Program-made: the position numbers and the translations under genes
The notes under the pieces: model-generated
Database searches by the model: none
What the model was told of the DNA's origin: nothing
The model's input: the letters and a program-made list of their open reading frames with translations, nothing else
In this document: one piece after another, positions 46,001-58,780 of the stretch
Position numbering within the stretch: the first letter of the stretch is position 1
Layout: each line of letters starts with the position of its first letter
Source: Anarhynchus alexandrinus
Lineage: Eukaryota; Chordata; Aves; Charadriiformes; Charadriidae
Assembly (NCBI GenBank): GCA_008711295.1
Contig: VUYV01000017.1
Span: 173,303 to 237,302 of the forward strand
DNA: 64,000 nt
Direction: 5' to 3'

Positions 46001-49000
46001 TTGCTAATAATGCCAGCCTCTTCATAGACTTGAAATTCACGGCTTTCAGGTGTGTCCTTCTCTCCCGAGACCCTGTTTAGCTTTTGGCCCTGGCTGAAGC
46101 TGCTAATGCTTTAGGTGCGACGTCTGTGGGGTGAGCCATGGGTTTGATAAAGGTGGTGGTGGGTATCTCCTGGACCATCTGCCCAGCAGCATGAGGTGGT
46201 TGCTGGTACTGCCCCACAAGTGGTGGTCACAGCGAGGGCACCAGGGCAGGGCAGGTGCCCATGGCCCTGTGCCTCTGCCTTGCCACTGGCTCGCACGGGG
46301 ACACTGTTGGTGGTTTCCCATGTCCTGCTTGCACTGAAGCTCTCACAGTTGCTGACGCTGCAACGTTAGCAATTGTGGCTGCGCTCCTCGAAAGTCCAAA
46401 GTCATTATAGGCAAAGCTAGCAGGGCAACCGTCTGAGTAAAAGGTTCAGGAGACAGGGTTTGCAGGAGCCTTTGGTTTCTGAGTTAGGGATGCTGCAGCA
46501 GCTATTGACAGGGTGTCAGAAAGCATGCCTCCGACTCTGGTACGCAGTGCTGTTAGATTTGTATTGGGTTTTTCAAGCAGCTTGTCCGAGGTTTGTAGCT
46601 AGCCCTAATGAGAATAACATTGCTCCTGGAAAGCTCATGCTGCTCTGTTACAGAAACCACTTGAAGTAGCACAGCTCTGACACTTATGGGCTTTTATAGA
46701 GAAAAAGCTTAGGAGATCTTAATTACCATAATAAAAACCTGAGAAGGTTTTTTCTCGCAGAATGGTAAAAATGCTTGCTCCCACCTACACTGGGATATAC
46801 ATCATCCTGTCCACTGATAACGGCTGCCCTTTTGATGGCAGTTGCAGCAGTATTGGTGATTGTGCTCTGCTCTGTGTTTGTACAGTCCCTCGCACAAAGG
46901 CATTCCTTTCTGTGACTAATCTTCCTAGGAATTACAGTGATGCAAGTAATAAGTAATTAGTATATTTCATTACGCTAGCTCTGAGGCTTGTTGTCTCATA
47001 GTGGTGTAGACGACCTCTGTTAGCTTTCATTTGCCTTGTTCATTGATGTTGTATCAAGAAGGCATTCTGCCGATGGTTGAGAACTAGAAACTCTCAGATT
47101 TTGTGACCTGTTTCTAGTTTTCCTTGGCTGACCACCTGGGCCTAAGAAAAATGTGATATTATCAGAGTACTGCTGTCTGGAATGAATCCCCCAGTGGTAG
47201 TCCAAGAGTACAGTTGTCAAGAAATGGGTACAAATGAGCAACAGTGGATGGTAATTCTCAGTACATAACTTCTGAGATGCTGGCTGCCATGGAGGGTGGG
47301 GAAGAGATTCTCTATAAACTGAGTGGAAAGCTTATTTTGTAGCTTCAGTTTTGAAGTCACATTGGCTTCCTTTATTGCAGCTGTGATTCTTAACGTATGT
47401 TATTGTTCCAAGTCCAATTTCAGGATCTCAGCTATTATTGTTTTCTCTAGTTAAGTCTCTGTGTGGTTTTCCTTTCCGAGAAGAATTTACTACCATGCTT
47501 TGGTCTGTAAGCTATAGCCAGATAACTGTACAAAAGCTGTAATACCAGCAGTCCCTACGTGTGTGTATGCTTTTTGGAAAATGAGTTAAGTTGATGGCTT
47601 ACACCTATGTTAGGGTGTGTCCTTGTCGCAAGCAGTTGTGAGACACAAAAACCTCAGGAGCCTCCAAGGCCCTATTTCTTCAGACACAGAGTGGTCAGTG
47701 AGGCTGAGGTGAGGCATCCCTATAGCTTTTGGTGGCTGTCCTTCCACCCCCTCCTCTATCCCAGTCCTCAAGTCCTCCCAGATTGACTCATCAGGGGTGT
47801 GATGTCAGGGGAGGCAATGACTTCTGGGTATTTCCCCACGGTGCCACTGGCAGGTGATGCTCCAAATACCCTGGCCACGCAAGGAGGGACGGGCTGGCAG
47901 GGGAGAGCAGAGCTTAAGGGGAGGTAGACCCTTTGGGTGGCCTTGGGCTACCTCAGCCCGGGTAGGAATTAAATGTTTTTACGGACTTGTGTCAAGGAGA
48001 TCGTGGAGGGGAATGTGGAGAGAGGCTTGGCTGTCTCTGGTCATGGTGGGGATGAGGAAAGGCACTTGCAGTCTTGGAGCGCACAGTCCCAAGGGAGGGG
48101 GCTACAGTTCATGTTTGCTTTCTGCAGTGTATGGTAGCTGTGGTAGAGGTGAGGTGTCTCCAAGTGGAAGAATAGAAAGGAGGGACTGTTTGGTGCATTG
48201 TCTTTCAGTCTTCTGCTTTGGTTTTTTGTGTGCTTGCTACGCTAGGCGCAAAGTGCCGGTGCCTGATAACTACTTTTGTGAAAGTGTCTCCTGAGCCGCA
48301 TTTATTACAATTCCTTAAACTGATCTCTGCAGTGGAGTAATTCAGCTTTTATTGAAGTTGAAATGTATCTCATCCCTTATTTCAGTGGGTGAAGCAGTAA
48401 GCCAACTCTGATTACTTTTCAAAACTGCACTATGAAAGTAGACTATGTGGCATACTGTGCTTCATGCACAGATTTGTGAATTCTTCTTTTGTTTTGCTTC
48501 TGAAGGATTAGTGTTCGGATTTTCCAGGGCTTCAGCTTGAATTTAAATTTTACTACATGGCTTTCTGAAAGTGAATTTATGAATCATTGTTATGGATTTT
48601 GAGTAATTATGTTGTCATGCTGTTATTGATAGATGCAGAGTCATAGAGCTTTGAGTAATGTCAGCCTAAAAAAAAAAAGAGACTTTAGAAGCAGTGGACA
48701 TAATTGTATTTCCTTTAACATCCATGGGAGCATGAAAAGGTCACTACAATATGTCACTGATGGACAGAAATGTTTCATTAAAAGGTGGCAAGTGCTTGTG
48801 TTCCTTTGGTAGAACAAAAGAATTTGTCAGCACAGCCATTCAGTCTCACGATAGTATTCTTTTCTGCATTTTTTTGTGTTTTAACGTTGTACATTAAACT
48901 TCAACCCTATTCAGGATTTCTAAGCTTATTTCTAAATAATCTGTTGTAATTGGTGCTATATTCCTACAATTTCCAATATCACTTTAGTTAGAAATTTATC

Positions 49001-51754
49001 ATGTCTTTTTACTGTTGCAGGTAACTATAATAGGGAGCTATTTATAGATCTGATGCAAAAGTCAATTAGACTTTTAGAGTATAATTCATGTCCAATTGAC
49101 TTTTAGTTAGTTATATATGCCTTAATGCAGCTCTAGGTAATCCATTGTTTTGGTTTAAATCAGTTTGGCCACTCCGACTTTGATATGAGAAGATCCTGAC
49201 CTCATGATGGAAGTTCATGCTAAACAAATGTAATTAGTGAAAAACCGCTCATGAACAAGTAAATAACATCGAAAATACCACAAAATAATAATTAAAAAAA
49301 ATGGGAAAAGTTACGCTCTCCAAGGTGCTTTAATATTTTAAGAAAGGAAGTGCTGATTTGCATGCTAATGTAATGTAATGTTATACATTTTCACAATAGA
49401 ATCAGGAAGGAGACTAGAGGAAGAAAATGTAGAGAAATTACCTAACTTGTTTCTGCTTTCATAAAAAAGGTTGTTTTGTTTGTACTTTCAGGTCCTTTGG
49501 TTCAAAATACAGCTTACTAGCATGAGGAAAGAAATTATGGCCCCGGAGGCCTTTCTTCAAGTGTGAAAAAAACAGCAACAGCCAATGATAAAATTGAGAC
49601 AATGATAGCATAGAACACTGTTACTTATTGTAATATATAATATTACCAGAGAAGAATAGCAAAGGACACCAACCTACTAACAACATAAGTTGTATATTGA
49701 CCTGAATTTTATAGGGCTGGCAGGTCTGTGTAAGCTATGTAGAAATATTATTCTGTTGATTAAACTAAAGGTGCTTTTGTTGGGTAAAGCTAATGCATTT
49801 GTCATGTATAATCTTTTCTTGATTATATCAGTACTTTTCTAATGTAGTTAAAATTGCAGACAAGAATTACAGGCAAGAATTAATTTTATTTGTAGCCAAT
49901 TTATAGTGACATGATGTATAGCCTTGCCAGCAAAACAACTGCCTTTGTTTCTATGTCCTTTTCTAAGGATCCAGTCACCTCTGTTAGGGCAAGGTACATT
50001 CTGCTTTTAAAACAAACTCTGAGAATTTAAGAACATTCAGCTCTCCCAGCCCTTGGTTGAATTGCAGAGAGTGATTTATGCTTCAGCCAGGCATGAAAAT
50101 AAATAATATTGCTTTTAATTGCTATGCTTTACAGTTTTTATTCCCATAATATAAAAATGTAACAATGAAAAATATTATGTAGACTAAATCTTTTATGACC
50201 ATTTAAGTGTGGTTAGGGCATATCTCCCATTAATTTCAGCAGGGATTTTGCTCTTGCCTTTGAAGATAATATGCTCGGGACTTTCATTATTAGTGAGTTT
50301 TAACTGAAGAGTGTGTGTGAATATCTATGCATATATGTCTTAACAGACACTTAGATGGCTTTTAATCTAATATGGAAGTGTGCTATGAATGCAGTTTTGC
50401 AAAATAAACAGGTTTTGGTTTTGGGTTTTTTTGGGCAGTTCACAGAGAAAATTGAGACATTGCAGAATCATAATAAGTGAAGGGTTAAGTATGAAGGCTT
50501 TACATGAAATTCAGTCATGAATATACTGTTTATAATCTTACTGGCTTCAGTGTTGAAAATCTCATGAGCTGAAGGTAAAAGTTATGGTTCAGTGTTCTGC
50601 TGCAGCAAGATCATAATACTTCATTAAAACCTTAATGTATACGTGAATGAAAACCGTAATTGAAGCCGTACTTCAGTTTTATTTCTGTCAACTTAATTTG
50701 GTTGTCTGAACAAGTTAATTAGGCACTGAGTTTATGACTGAACAAACTACTTAAACATGTGCTTAATGTTAGACATACGAACCTGGTGATGAAAGTTGGG
50801 CATATGCTGTTCAGCTGAGTTAAAGCTGAAATTACCCCATCTGTGCGACATCTTAGCCCAGTGATTTACACTGACAAGTGCGGCTTTTGCCTACAAATCT
50901 TTTTTGTGTCAGGAAATGTTTAGATCTAGTTGGTTCTGCCTTGGGATATGTTGTGGCTGAAAGCATCTCTCAAACCCCTCCCCTTACGAGTCCTGTCTGC
51001 TAAGATTGAAAACAGGAAAACATAAGCGATGAAAAGTCCGAGTTCAAAAATTATTGGTATAATGTGAAAGATGTCCTTGAAAATTTGCTGCTGTATGATT
51101 GCATTTGAATTATAGCATATCTATAGGCTTACAATAAGCATCTACTTTTGATGTGACTGCAGTTATGTTTATGAGTGCTTCTGTGCTGTGCTTTCGTGCA
51201 ATACTTTTATATTCTGAAGTGCCACAGAGTTTGAAGAGGCATTTCTATGGTTTTGCTGGTCCCTCTTCATTTTGTTGTATGCATATCCTTTAGAGTGTGA
51301 ATGGGTATCTCTTTCCTGTTTTGTCTATATCTGCAAGGTACTGGCCTACTGGCTGTGCTTTTCAGCATCATTTTAATTAATAGATGAAGGAAATGGCAGA
51401 AAAAGGGGTGATAGCCATGTTCACCCTAATGACAACTCCCTACCAGAGAGTCTTTTCACTCCTGGCTGCCTTCTTGCACTTGGTCACCATTCACTTAATT
51501 TCATGGCTGGTTTAGCTAATGTGAAGGCAGCTGACCTTACTGCAAACTTCAGCTTTTGAAGAGGCAGGTTTTCTCCATGTTAGAGCTCTAAGTCATTGCT
51601 TGGCTTTGTTCTTTCTCCCTGACAGACCGTATAGTGCTTGTACTTTGTTTCTTATAACCATTAATGTCACAAAGTTAACAGTCATGCGCAGTCCTCTTTC
51701 ATGTATTATTTACTACAATATCAATTATTTTTATTTATGTATTTTTTTAAACAG
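46001..51754 (+). other. GLIS3: GLIS3 intron 1 (inferred)
   Basis: AT-rich sequence between the island and the exon 2 acceptor. A 146-codon ORF (47854-48294) has no support. No repeat family was recognised, which makes this about 5.7 kb notably transposon-poor compared with the first 38 kb. Confidence 0.55.
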
Positions 51755-51851
51755 GCGTAATACACAATGGATTACTTACTGACTTTGGATTGATATCAGT
51801 CATAGCTGTGGGTCTGTAAAAACACACTTTGATTACAATAACTTCTTAAAA
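51755..51851 (+). other. GLIS3: GLIS3 exon 2, 5'UTR part
   Basis: A T-rich tract ending in TTTTTTTAAACAG at 51754 gives a good acceptor. The 97 bases up to the start codon contain an in-frame stop (TGA, 51780-51782), so ATG 51852 is the first in-frame start. They also hold a short upstream ORF (51767-51793). Confidence 0.7.
51767..51793 (+). CDS. Upstream ORF (8 codons) in GLIS3 leader
   Basis: ATG GAT TAC ... GAT TGA encodes MDYLTLD-like 8 residues and ends 58 bases before the GLIS3 start. It is present in the mRNA only if the acceptor at 51754 is used. It may reduce translation of the main frame; this is inference. Confidence 0.35.
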   Translation: MDYLLTLD

Positions 51852-52236
51852 ATGAATGGGAGGTCATGCAGTATGAGCCATCGGACAACAGGTATTCCTC
51901 ACGGACCTAGGATGATCAGTGGACAGCAGATCCCACCTATCAGAGTTCATGCAGAAATGCCCTGCCCATCTTCAAATAGCAGCACCCCAAGCCCAGCTAT
52001 TGGAAACTTGTCTGCCAGCCTACACTTAAAGATGCCCCTTGGAGGAGGGGTAGCTCCTCAGAGCAACATCACTGACAGTACTATTCACTTTCCTGCTCTA
52101 AGTCCCAGGAAACAAGTGGTTACAAATGGGAAGCCTTTATTACAAGTCCCACAGCCCCCAGGACTGCCAGCCCCACAATCTTTAAGGCCAAAACAGCAAG
52201 AATTTGGAAATACTTTCTCCCCAGGCACAGGTGAAG
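51852..52236 (+). CDS. GLIS3: GLIS3 first coding exon (N terminus of long isoform), partial gene
   Basis: GLIS3 is a Kruppel-like, Gli-similar nuclear transcription factor with five C2H2 zinc fingers. It acts in pancreatic beta-cell, thyroid and kidney development. This exon encodes only the regulatory N terminus; the zinc fingers lie in later exons outside the window. The first 128 residues start MNGRSCSMSHRTTGIPHGPR. They continue with ASLHLKMPLGGGVAPQSN, IHFPALSPRKQ and RPKQQEFGNTFSP, closely following the human long isoform as I remember it. The A at -3 of ATG 51852 suits initiation, and a TGA lies in frame upstream. The exon ends at a consensus donor (GAAG|GTAAGA), leaving one base of a Gly codon, which agrees with the human junction. 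Reading on to 52514 would be intron retention. Confidence 0.93.
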
Positions 52237-55200
52237 GTAAGACTCATTTTTCTATTGCTATTAGTAATAGCATTTCTTCTCCAATATCACATACCCTGAT
52301 GGTATTGGTTTTAGTAGACGGAATCCAGTCTCTTCTTTATCACTCTTTTACTACAAAGGAAGAGATACTGAAACAAAATGTTTTGCTATTTTCCACAAAA
52401 GTAATTAATTGTTTGATTATTCCCAGGGGCTTTGTGTTACACAGCAGTTGCTCAGAATCCCTAAATTGTCCGAAGATTCTTTATAAACAGTGTAGTTCAG
52501 CTTTGCTTTGCTAACCTAACCTCTTGACTCAATAAATCCAGATAGTCATTTTATGTTCTGTGGCACCAGAATTTCATGAGTGCTATCAGAAATACTCCTT
52601 CCTGGATGCATGAACACAGCTTTCCACTGGTGACTAACAGCTGCTTACTGATGAAAGCAGCAATGTAGTCATGCTTTTTAGGGTGCTTAGGCTGGACAAG
52701 CTGTAAAGCACTTTTGGAGCATGTCTCAACCATAGATTTGCAATCCATTTTTTGGAACCACTGTTTATGCTGTAGAAAATAACGATGCATAGCCCTCACA
52801 AAATTTGGAGGCTGGTCCTCTGTGGCAAGTGCTTGTGCATCAGAGATTTACCTATCTATAAGAAAGTACTTGCCTGTCTGCTCTTGGGTCTTTGAAGTCA
52901 AAACGGAACTTCTAAGTTTTCAGTACTTCTTGACTCTGTTCATGCTGGAAAATGAATGTATGTAGACATGAGAATTTAATATATAGAAAAGAATTAAATA
53001 GTTTAAAATACCAAGAAATGCTTGGGTTGGTACCTGAGTGAAAGTGCAGAAAAGGAGGTAGAGGTTTCCCACTTTATTCCAAGTATGTTGCTTCTCTCCA
53101 TTTTCTGTTTTCCTTCACTACTTCCCTTTGAAACCTTAGGAAGTCCGTCCCTCTCGAGCAAGGTTTGCTGGCTTGAAACCAGCGTCGTTTCAGAACAAGC
53201 TGAAAGTTAACTGCATGCTTGAGTGCTCTGCTGAGTCAGACCAGTGGTAATGCATATACATATTCATTGGGTGACCTCTGAAATCACCAGTCCGGTGCTC
53301 GCTTCTCTTTGGTGGTGGTGGTTCACAGCATATAGCTTTATGCTTCTGCTGCAGTGAAAAGAGGTCCTCCTCACGCAATGAGCTTTGGAGGAACTTTTCT
53401 GTCTTTCACTACTGGTAGAGCCTGATTCCAGCTGTCTTCAAAATTACATGCCTAAAACCAGGAAATCCATGCTGGGATCTCTAAAATAGCCCTACATAAC
53501 AGCTAATCCACCTGCAGTATGTATTGCAGAGCAGCACCACAGGGTGAAGACAGCATCACCTCGTTTAATGCCCTTGGTTTGGGGATTTTGATCTGCTGTG
53601 CCTGACCACCCTATTCCTAGCTGCTGGCATTTCCATCTTTCCTTCTTGACCTGATTAGCTCTTGCATATGTATAGTAGTCTGTTATTTTGTGGGATAGCG
53701 AGTAGAGAATTCAGCTGAAGGGCTGGCGTTAGGGAAGCTTATGTATAAACAGTGCTGGTTAGACAAGGTACTGTGGACTTCAGATACAATGGACTTCAGA
53801 TTATGTGTTTGTATGGATTGGTTTTACTAATTCATCATTCGTTAAAGTTCTTGTTATTAGCAGGACCACTTACAGAGTTGAAGATTATGCGTGCTGGGAA
53901 CATACCCACTATGGAAGAGCTAAGTGTCATTCACTTGGTCATGTCCAGATAATTTTCTAAGACTTTGAACCTTACATGCTGTATAAAGCATAGCATGTAT
54001 GTAAATGTCCAAACTACGACAGTAAATGAGACTGTAAACCTTATAAAACTATGCAGGTGGTTTATGCTTGTGCAGCTTTTTCATACTTTGTCCTTTTCTA
54101 GTGGGGGGGTACGTGGAGGGAAAAGTCTTTTAGTAGGTACTTATTTTAGTTAAACCTTCCTCTCAAGAAGACAACAGTTTTCCTTTCACAGTTGTCTCAG
54201 TATCAGTTATAGAGATTTGCACTCCTCAAAGTTGTTTTTGCTGGTTTTTGTTTTTGTTTTTGGTGTGGGGTTTTTTTTTTACTTTATAACACATGGGATA
54301 GTAAAAGCAGCAAGATACACAACAAAATGACTTGGTGGTGGTGTTGGAATAGTTCCCCTGCATCCTTTCAGTAATGGGTAAAACAGTTGAAAGAAACAAA
54401 CCAGGAGCTTCAGTTTGGGATGGAGGAAAGTTCAGAACATTTTTGGGCAATCCAGTTGTGTGCCTTCTGTTTTACAGAGTTGGGGTTTTTTTGACAGGAG
54501 GTCATGCTCAGTGCACAAAAAGACAATAGTAATAATCTACAGTAACTACAACACGCAGAGAGTCTTTACTTTGCATGAAGGCTCTCTTTATCTTATATAA
54601 TGTTATAAAACTTTGAAAGGAGATGATTTTTAGAAAAGATGCCACCTAAGTCACATTAAGAAAAACTGTTATGCTTTTGTGCATGATGAGAAACTGAAGC
54701 ATGTTGTGCTGTGTACTGTATGCAGGAAAAAAGAAAGTCTGAACATGCACTGGTGAACGTCTCTGACTTCAGTTGCTTTACCTCCTGTGTGGTACTGATG
54801 GTATAATATGCTTTCTAGTACTGTGTTGTGCATATGAAAAAGAAAGTGGTATAACAGTGGATTTTTTTCAGTACAGAAAAATGTCCTAGTGCGGTGAATT
54901 TTTTTAATTTTTTTTTTTTTTGCTAGGAGTATACACTTTTGTATACCTATATTAGATATTTTCACACAGAAATTAGGTGCAAAATGAAGACATAACAGTA
55001 TGTGTATTTGCCATTGGAAATCTACATTCTCACATTTTGTTTGATATGTTTATTTGACCACTTTTTGTGAATAACTGGTTTCACGCCTTTTAGATTTACT
55101 GGGGCTTAGAAAGGTATCTTTACTGACAGTATCTGCTGAGGTGAAAGTGAGCTAGAGAGACATCAGGCAAGAATAAGCAAAGGAGGAAAGGGTGGGAACA

Positions 55201-56340
55201 CTGAAGGAAGACACAAGACCATAACCTGGCCAGCTCTGGTCTTCAGCTTCTCTGATCAATGCAGATCTTTTGACAGAAGCCTTGCAATGAAAAATAACAT
55301 AGTGTAAAAAATCCAGCTTTCCAATGAGTGTTCTGTTAAGAAGTTAATGTTTTTTAAAGTATGTAAATTTCAAATACTTCAAATTACAACTGTGATCTAA
55401 ATGTAGTGATGGCCTAAATTTATGTATTCAAGGATTTATCACCAGCATATCTGCACTTTATACATATCTGAATAGTATTTTTTTTCTAGAAGACCTAGTA
55501 GCTGTTCTTATTGCTTGTCTTATTCACTCCTCTGTGCAGACAATGAACTTGTGAGTGTGAGTTGGACTATGTTCAGACATATCCTCAGTGTTCTTATGTC
55601 TCATGTAGTAATAAAAATCCCAAATCTTTCTGAAAATGACACATTTTCTGGAAGGACCAATACACTCAACACCTATACTGGTTTCTCTTACTCAGTGAAT
55701 GAAAACAAGTTTTTGATGTCCATCAAGAGGTATTAAAGATAAACATATCTCTGCTGGTGTAAATTGTTGTGGAGGGTGGCTGTGGGAGTTCAGGAGGACA
55801 CCTTGTATTTTTCCCTCAGCGTTATTCGTAAGCGCCTGCTGGGGGAGCTGGATCTTTGGTCTGAATCGCTGTGATCATACTTGACATGCTTATGGCAGTA
55901 CATTGAGGAGTGGGTTTTCCCGTCCTGTAAGACAGTATACTGTAGCCTTAAAGTAGCTTGGATTTGGCTGATGGAAAATTTCCACTGTGACCAAAATTCC
56001 GTGCTGAGGTGCTGTTGGTGGAGGTGGTACAGCTGATGCACTTCCAACCACCATGTTCATAACCTGGTGGAGAGGTCCAGCACGGATGTGGGGAGGGTAG
56101 AGGCAGCCGGTCAGCCTGACTTTTGGTCTTCCTTACTGTGCTTGTGGTTTGAGCAGGTATGTCTGGCAAGACTTTCTGGAAATTGTGAGCAGCTCTCAGT
56201 CACGAGAGCTGTAGGCATCTCCTTGCATCCCCTGTTCTCCCTGGTAGCAGGTGACACTGCGCGTGTGGGGAGTTCAAGCCTTGGAAACCAGTCTGCCCTT
56301 TCATTCCACCCTGACTGCTCTACTAAAACGAGTGTAGTCA
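52237..56340 (+). other. GLIS3: GLIS3 intron 2, first part
   Basis: AT-rich intron sequence. Poly-T runs lie near 54270 and 54897-54922. No exon or repeat family was recognised. Confidence 0.6.
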
Positions 56341-56342
56341 AC

Positions 56343-56692
56343 ATAGAATCATAGGATGGTTGAGCTTGGAAGGGACCTTGAAGATCATAGAGTTCCAACC
56401 CCCCTGCCGTAGACAGGGACACCTTCCACTAGACCAGGTTGCTCAAAGCCCCATCCAGGCTGGCTTTGAACACCTCCAGGGATGGAGCTTCCACAGCTTC
56501 TCTGGGCAACCTGTTCCAGTGCCTCACCACCTTCAAAGTGAAAAATTTCTTCTCTAGGCTGAACAGCCCCAACTCTCTCAGCCTCTCCTCATAGGAGAGG
56601 TGCTCCAGCCCTCGGATCATCCTCGTGGCCCTCCTCTGGACACGCTCCAACAGGTCGATGTCCTTCTTATGTTGGGGACTCCAGAGCTGGAA
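56343..56692 (-). mobile_element. CR1 LINE 3' end, minus orientation
   Basis: The plus strand starts ATAGAATCATAGGATGG (the tail) and continues with the reverse complement of the CR1 3'UTR and ORF2 C terminus. On the minus strand it reads [39 protein letters not shown] and [18 protein letters not shown]. The copy is 5'-truncated and lies in GLIS3 intron 2. Confidence 0.95.
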
Positions 56693-58481
56693 TGTGAGTA
56701 TGTGACTAAGACTATGTGATAGCTGTGAAGAGTTGACATGAAGATACTTGAGATGGGACTCAAAGAAGCAAATCTGAGCATTTTTAAGTAAGAAATGCAG
56801 AAACTTGTGTGGATAGGCATGAACCCCTTTTGTTCTCTTTTCCAGGGCCATTGAAGAGACAGCTGTCATCTTCCATTTCTGTGGTTCCTGCAGTGTTAGG
56901 ATTGTTCCTTGACTAGAAAAATCATTGTGTATTTTATTTCCTTTTTTTTTTTTTGCTAATATGACGGTAAATTTTCTGGTAAAACGAGTGAGTTAGCTAA
57001 TGTTCTTGTGTCAGATGAGCATGTTTCCTGTTGGAGATCATGAAGGCTTTTTCTTATCCTGGAAATAGTCGACAGGCATTAAATCTTTGGATTGGGATTT
57101 ATTTTTTTTTCCCCAGAGGCTCTGGAAGAAGCAGGAGCTCCAATGCTGCTAAGCTGTGTGAGAACTGTGAACTTGGTCAGGGTCATTTGTCTCCAGTTGC
57201 CAAGAGAGCCTTGTTTCACTTGTGAACAATAACCGCACAGGTCTGTGAGGAGTGTTATATGCAGAAGTGTTAATCAGTAAGCAGCTTGAGCCACACTTGA
57301 AAACTCTTTAACATACTTATTTTGCTCTCTAGTACTGTTGGTTTTATGTGTCAGTTGGCACAGTCTGAAAAAGATGTTCATCAGTATTCTGTGCAGTTCC
57401 TTATGCAGAAAGCTTGACTCAAGACTTATTTTCTTTTTCAGTTGTTTTCTATAATCAATTGTCAGCAGTTTTGAAGCCTGGTTATTGACCATGATTAGGT
57501 ACAGCAAAGTGATTAAGTGATAGTGATCTTAGTTGTTCCAGCATGACACATTTTCCAGCTTTGCATATGTTTCTGTGGCCTTGATATGCTTGAAAAACAC
57601 CACAGGATCCATCGGGACAAGGAAACCATTACTTGCAGCTTTGGCAGTTGTTGGGGAAATCCATTCTGAAGAAAGTAGGGATGGGTGTTGGTGGATTCTT
57701 TTGTTTGATCTAGCACGTACCAAAAGGGCGCAGCTGAGAACATGAGACTCCCAGAGTTTAATTCTGCAACTCATTTTAGGGGCTGGATGACCAGCAATCC
57801 TGGTCGGGTTTGAGAAGGTTCACTGTGGTTCTCGGTATGCCTCTCATAGAATGTACAATAGGTTTACTTCATTTTTATCTAAAAGGTGGTGCACAGATTC
57901 CTTTTGCAAGACATTCCTTTGGAGTGCTTATTTCAGGTTGAAGTTTTTTTTCCTATCATCTGTCATGTTTCAGGCATGGTTCAATTCCTGAACATAAATG
58001 ATGTTCAGGCAACTCTTGAACACAACTGATGGAAGGCAATGATTTACATTGACTTTTACTGTACTTTTAGAGTCTTTCTCTTAAGCATTCAGAATTTTGT
58101 TTAAGAACAAAATGTTTAAGATAATAAAAATAGCTGGTGATACCAAAACGGATGTTGGACTATGTGTTATAAAGGCCCCAGGCAACTTACAAAAATTCCC
58201 TGAAGAGTGTTAGGGTTAATGCCAAAAAGCATCTACTTTACACAGGAACTGCAAAATCCCTCAAGAGTATTAGGCATATTGCCAACACTTACCCATTCTG
58301 TGTTAAGAATGTAATTTAACTTCTCTCATACCCAGCCTTATACCGTTATCCTCTGCTTTGTGGGCCTGGACGGTGAGCTTTAAAATGAATTGCAGCTATC
58401 CAAAATACAGTATAGCGAAGGGATATATTTAAGCAAAGGTCATATTTTATAATTTTCTTAGACCAAATATTATTCTTTCAG
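56693..58481. other. Intronic stretch without recognised features
   Basis: AT-rich, with a poly-T run near 56941-56955. It contains an imperfect direct repeat at 58194-58223 and 58255-58284. Confidence 0.5.
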
Positions 58482-58780
58482 ACGGGGGCAAAACAGTTGA
58501 AGGAGATGGGGTGTACTTATCAATAGTTTATGACACCTGTTTTCGCCATGATGACAGCTTGCTGTTGTCGATAGCATCCAAATGGTATCTCCAGCTGGAA
58601 GGCTGCAAAGAAGGCATTGGCAAGCTGGATGGAGGAGGCTACACCAAGCTCACCACCCCATGGGCAACCTCTGGTAGAGATCGCAGTAGGCCCTTAAATG
58701 TCCTCCCCAGCAAAATTCTCAAAAGGATAAAATCAAGGCAGATGTATCTTCCTGAGAAGGTGACTCTTCCAGGAATGTAG
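58482..58780 (+). other. Exon-like open segment of unknown identity in GLIS3 intron 2
   Basis: A good acceptor (TATTATTCTTTCAG, ending 58481) is followed by a frame that stays open for about 98 codons to TAG at 58778-58780. The first two bases (AC) complete the codon left by the GLIS3 exon 2 donor, so splicing 52236 to 58482 would enter this frame. Possible donors are CTG|GTAGAG at 58674, which gives a 192-base frame-preserving cassette, and GAG AAG|GTGACT at 58760. An ATTAAA at 58812-58817 could instead make it a terminal exon. The predicted residues (DGVYLSIVYDTCFRHDD, GGGYTKLTTPWATSGRDR) match no family I know. It may be a chance ORF. Confidence 0.3.

Noticed and set aside
45548..46040. 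145- and 162-codon minus-strand ORFs in the CpG island
   Set aside because: They are Arg/Pro-rich frames caused by base composition. No splice or start context supports a protein; a divergent non-coding transcript is possible but not shown.
47854..48294. 146-codon plus-strand ORF in GLIS3 intron 1
   Set aside because: No domain, no convincing splice context and no recognisable similarity.
52237..52514. Extension of the GLIS3 ORF past the donor
   Set aside because: A consensus donor (GTAAGA) ends the exon in the phase expected from the human gene, and the residues beyond are not GLIS3-like. It is intron sequence.
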